From positions 1 through 39,529 of the forward strand of contig MPUH01000699.1 of assembly GCA_001970955.1 (NCBI GenBank): a DNA stretch of 39,529 nucleotides, written 5' to 3'. The notes under the pieces were generated by a model. That model worked only from the letters and a program-made list of their open reading frames with translations. It made no database searches and had not been told where the DNA came from. This DNA comes from Stentor coeruleus (lineage: Eukaryota; Ciliophora; Heterotrichea; Heterotrichida; Stentoridae). How positions within the stretch are numbered: the first letter of the stretch is position 1; the number at the start of each line of letters is the position of its first letter. Of this stretch, positions 37,906-39,529 are shown piece after piece. The position numbers were made by a program, and so were the translations under genes.

Positions 37906-39189
37906 CTATTGTGGTTTATTTTTAGGGTCAGGTGTAGAAGCAAGTCTCTGTGCGGCCATTTTCGATAATTTCTTCAAATTTGATGTCCTCTGATTATAAC
38001 ACCCAAGATAAGTCGAATATATTGAATTTGCTGGCATAGAAATAGGTGTTTGCCTATATATAATATCAAACCCACCAATCTGTTCTTCATTACTTTGTAA
38101 AACTTTTTCCATATCGACTATTGTAAATACATCATCAAGAAGATTACATTTAAGTTCAAAGTCAACTTGAGTATTTGCAGTCATACTTGGGGCAGCATTA
38201 ACTTCTAAAAGCCAAGGTTTTAAATTAGCATCAATAAGTACATCATAACCATATAACTCAAAACAATGCTTATCATTTATCATAGATTTTTGAACAGCTA
38301 ATAAACTTTTAATGAATATTTGATGGATTTTACTAAAGCATTCTAGTACTTTTTCTAAACCGTATTTTGATACCAAATATAATTTTAACTGTCTTAAATC
38401 CCATTTACCTCCTGTATTTGCGTCGTATTGGTTACTTGTTTTTTGTACTGCAACATTTGTTAGATGGATATAATTGTTTGAGATATCTTCAGGATTATGT
38501 GAGTACCTATGATGAGTAAATCTTGCAAAGCCGGTTCTGTATAGGTATGCTGTAAGTGGGGAGTAGTTTGTAACTAAGACATACAATCTTAAATCAAATT
38601 TCTTACCTCCAACAAGTAGCGGGTTTATTATATACTTTTGAACTATATATGGTTCTGCTTGAGGATTATCAGGCTTCCATCTAAAGTCACTTTTCCATTG
38701 TGATACTTGTTGTAACCTTGTAAATAAGAAAATTCCTTTACCTTGAGATTTACCAATAGGTTTCATAATCCATACAGTATTTTGGTTCTTTTTAAACTCT
38801 TCGACAAATAAAGAATACTCACCTGGCATGTTATAAGTTAATGGGAAAAAGTCTACTTCGGCAGCTTCATCCATTTTACCCTCCTTTTCCAAGTTTTTTT
38901 TATATCTTTTCATGTTTTTAATCATCAGATCTTTCCTACACAGTTCAGCGTAGTTTCGAAAGTGGTTAATTCGCTGATGAGGCTGAAGGTGAACATGGTC
39001 AAAAACTTCGTGAATCCATTCTTTTTCAGACCACATTATGTCCCATTCCATATCGCCTTCACTTTCTTTCCAAGTTCTTCGTTTTAAAGCTTCGTAGATA
39101 CAATTTTTGAAATTTGTTTTGAATCTTATGTTTTGTGGTAAGACTGGGTAGTTTTCTTTTTTGATGTACTTTCTGAAGAACTCAGACAT
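37906..39189 (-). CDS. TTLL9: Tubulin polyglutamylase TTLL9-like
   Basis: A 427-residue tubulin-tyrosine-ligase-like enzyme with an ATP-grasp fold. Motifs: NHFRNYAELCRKDLMIKNMK near the N-terminus, WIMKPIGKSQGKGIFLF (ATP-binding Lys and Gly loop), YIVQKYIINPLLVGGKKFDL followed by RLYVLV, FTHHRYS and NNYIHLTNVAVQK, and LLEVNAAPSM carrying the metal-binding Glu and Asn. Length and the N-terminal HFRN segment suit TTLL9, which adds glutamates to tubulin tails in ciliary axonemes. The position of a polyglutamylase next to coiled-coil genes fits a ciliated cell. The start is the ATG at 39189; TAG stop; no intron. Confidence 0.92.
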   Translation of the reverse strand: MSEFFRKYIKKENYPVLPQNIRFKTNFKNCIYEALKRRTWKESEGDMEWDIMWSEKEWIHEVFDHVHLQPHQRINHFRNYAELCRKDLMIKNMKRYKKNLEKEGKMDEAAEVDFFPLTYNMPGEYSLFVEEFKKNQNTVWIMKPIGKSQGKGIFLFTRLQQVSQWKSDFRWKPDNPQAEPYIVQKYIINPLLVGGKKFDLRLYVLVTNYSPLTAYLYRTGFARFTHHRYSHNPEDISNNYIHLTNVAVQKTSNQYDANTGGKWDLRQLKLYLVSKYGLEKVLECFSKIHQIFIKSLLAVQKSMINDKHCFELYGYDVLIDANLKPWLLEVNAAPSMTANTQVDFELKCNLLDDVFTIVDMEKVLQSNEEQIGGFDIIYRQTPISMPANSIYSTYLGCYNQRTSNLKKLSKMAAQRLASTPDPKNKPQ

Positions 39190-39529
39190 TTAAATTATGG
39201 TGTAGTAAGAATAGTCCTGGCTTTAGCAATTCAAGGATATTAACTAGTTTATTTAGTAATATTATAAAACTTGCTGTCTAATGCTTAGGGTTAATTTTTT
39301 TATATACAAATAAAGCTTTTCTAACTTTGGTAAATTTATGAGAATATAATAACATCAAGATAATAATAATATATGCTTTATATAGTAACAATTATAAGTT
39401 TTATATATGAAAATTGTCATATGTTTATATCAATATTACGTTTACAATATAATCTAATTTTATTTATATCATATCACATATTATTTGACCTTTAAAACTC
39501 ACTCCTTTTAATACACCTGAAGTACACCC
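39190..39529. other. Window end, no gene seen
   Basis: This is 340 nt of AT-rich sequence upstream of TTLL9. No start of a further gene is recognisable before the window ends. Confidence 0.5.

Overview
The window looks like macronuclear DNA of a heterotrich ciliate close to Stentor. All genes read cleanly in the standard code: TAA and TAG end most of them, TGA ends two, none is reassigned internally, and every Trp in the long ORFs is TGG. Intergenic DNA is very AT-rich and gene spacing is tight. I found five introns of only 15 or 16 nt with GT..AG ends, and several genes are typical of ciliated cells (TTLL9-type tubulin ligase, LRR/IQ protein, EF-hand kinase). The species is an inference. No bacterial, viral, transposon or CRISPR feature was seen.

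Layout. 0.6-5.3 kb: CCT8 chaperonin subunit, a DWNN-less RBBP6/Mpe1-like protein, a CHCHD2/MIX17-like twin CX9C protein and a small basic protein. 6.1-10.8 kb: a protein made of three Rab-like GTPase domains in a row, a basic protein, a membrane protein, and a spliced gene whose stop codon interlocks with that of its convergent neighbour. 10.6-13.8 kb: a tandem segmental duplication with two lipidated START-like proteins and a broken 5' copy of the adjoining gene. 13.9-19 kb: CIAO3/Nar1 Fe-S assembly factor, one-box HMG protein, a basic protein with a recovered first exon, a 56-residue protein missed by length cut-offs, and HMG-CoA lyase. 19.4-25.5 kb: spliced DHHC palmitoyltransferase, a basic protein, a 982-residue coiled-coil/LRR/IQ protein and a three-exon membrane protein. 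25.5-29.2 kb: gene-free AT-rich DNA with small repeats. 29.2-39.5 kb: a basic protein whose frame continues past a TGA, a CCT-motif protein, a CDPK-like kinase, a phosphatase-like protein lacking the catalytic Cys, a coiled-coil protein and TTLL9.

The genes are independently transcribed eukaryotic units, not operons. Links are thematic: cilia and cortex (TTLL9, LRR/IQ, coiled-coil proteins), lipid-anchored or lipid-modifying proteins (two MGCC START-like proteins, an MGAIC kinase, the DHHC enzyme), and mitochondrion or Fe-S metabolism (CHCHD2-like, HMG-CoA lyase, CIAO3). Eight single Ns are each flanked by direct repeats. They look like unmerged contig-end overlaps and distort several gene ends.

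Most notable: (1) three GTPase domains that all lost the NKxD guanine motif; (2) an in-frame TGA followed by about 98 open codons; (3) a duplication with a 5-bp CTTGT microhomology at all three junctions; (4) gene flanks that are C-rich/G-poor upstream and G-rich/C-poor downstream on the coding strand; (5) an HC-to-HS phosphatase-like protein; (6) a plant-type CCT motif in a ciliate.
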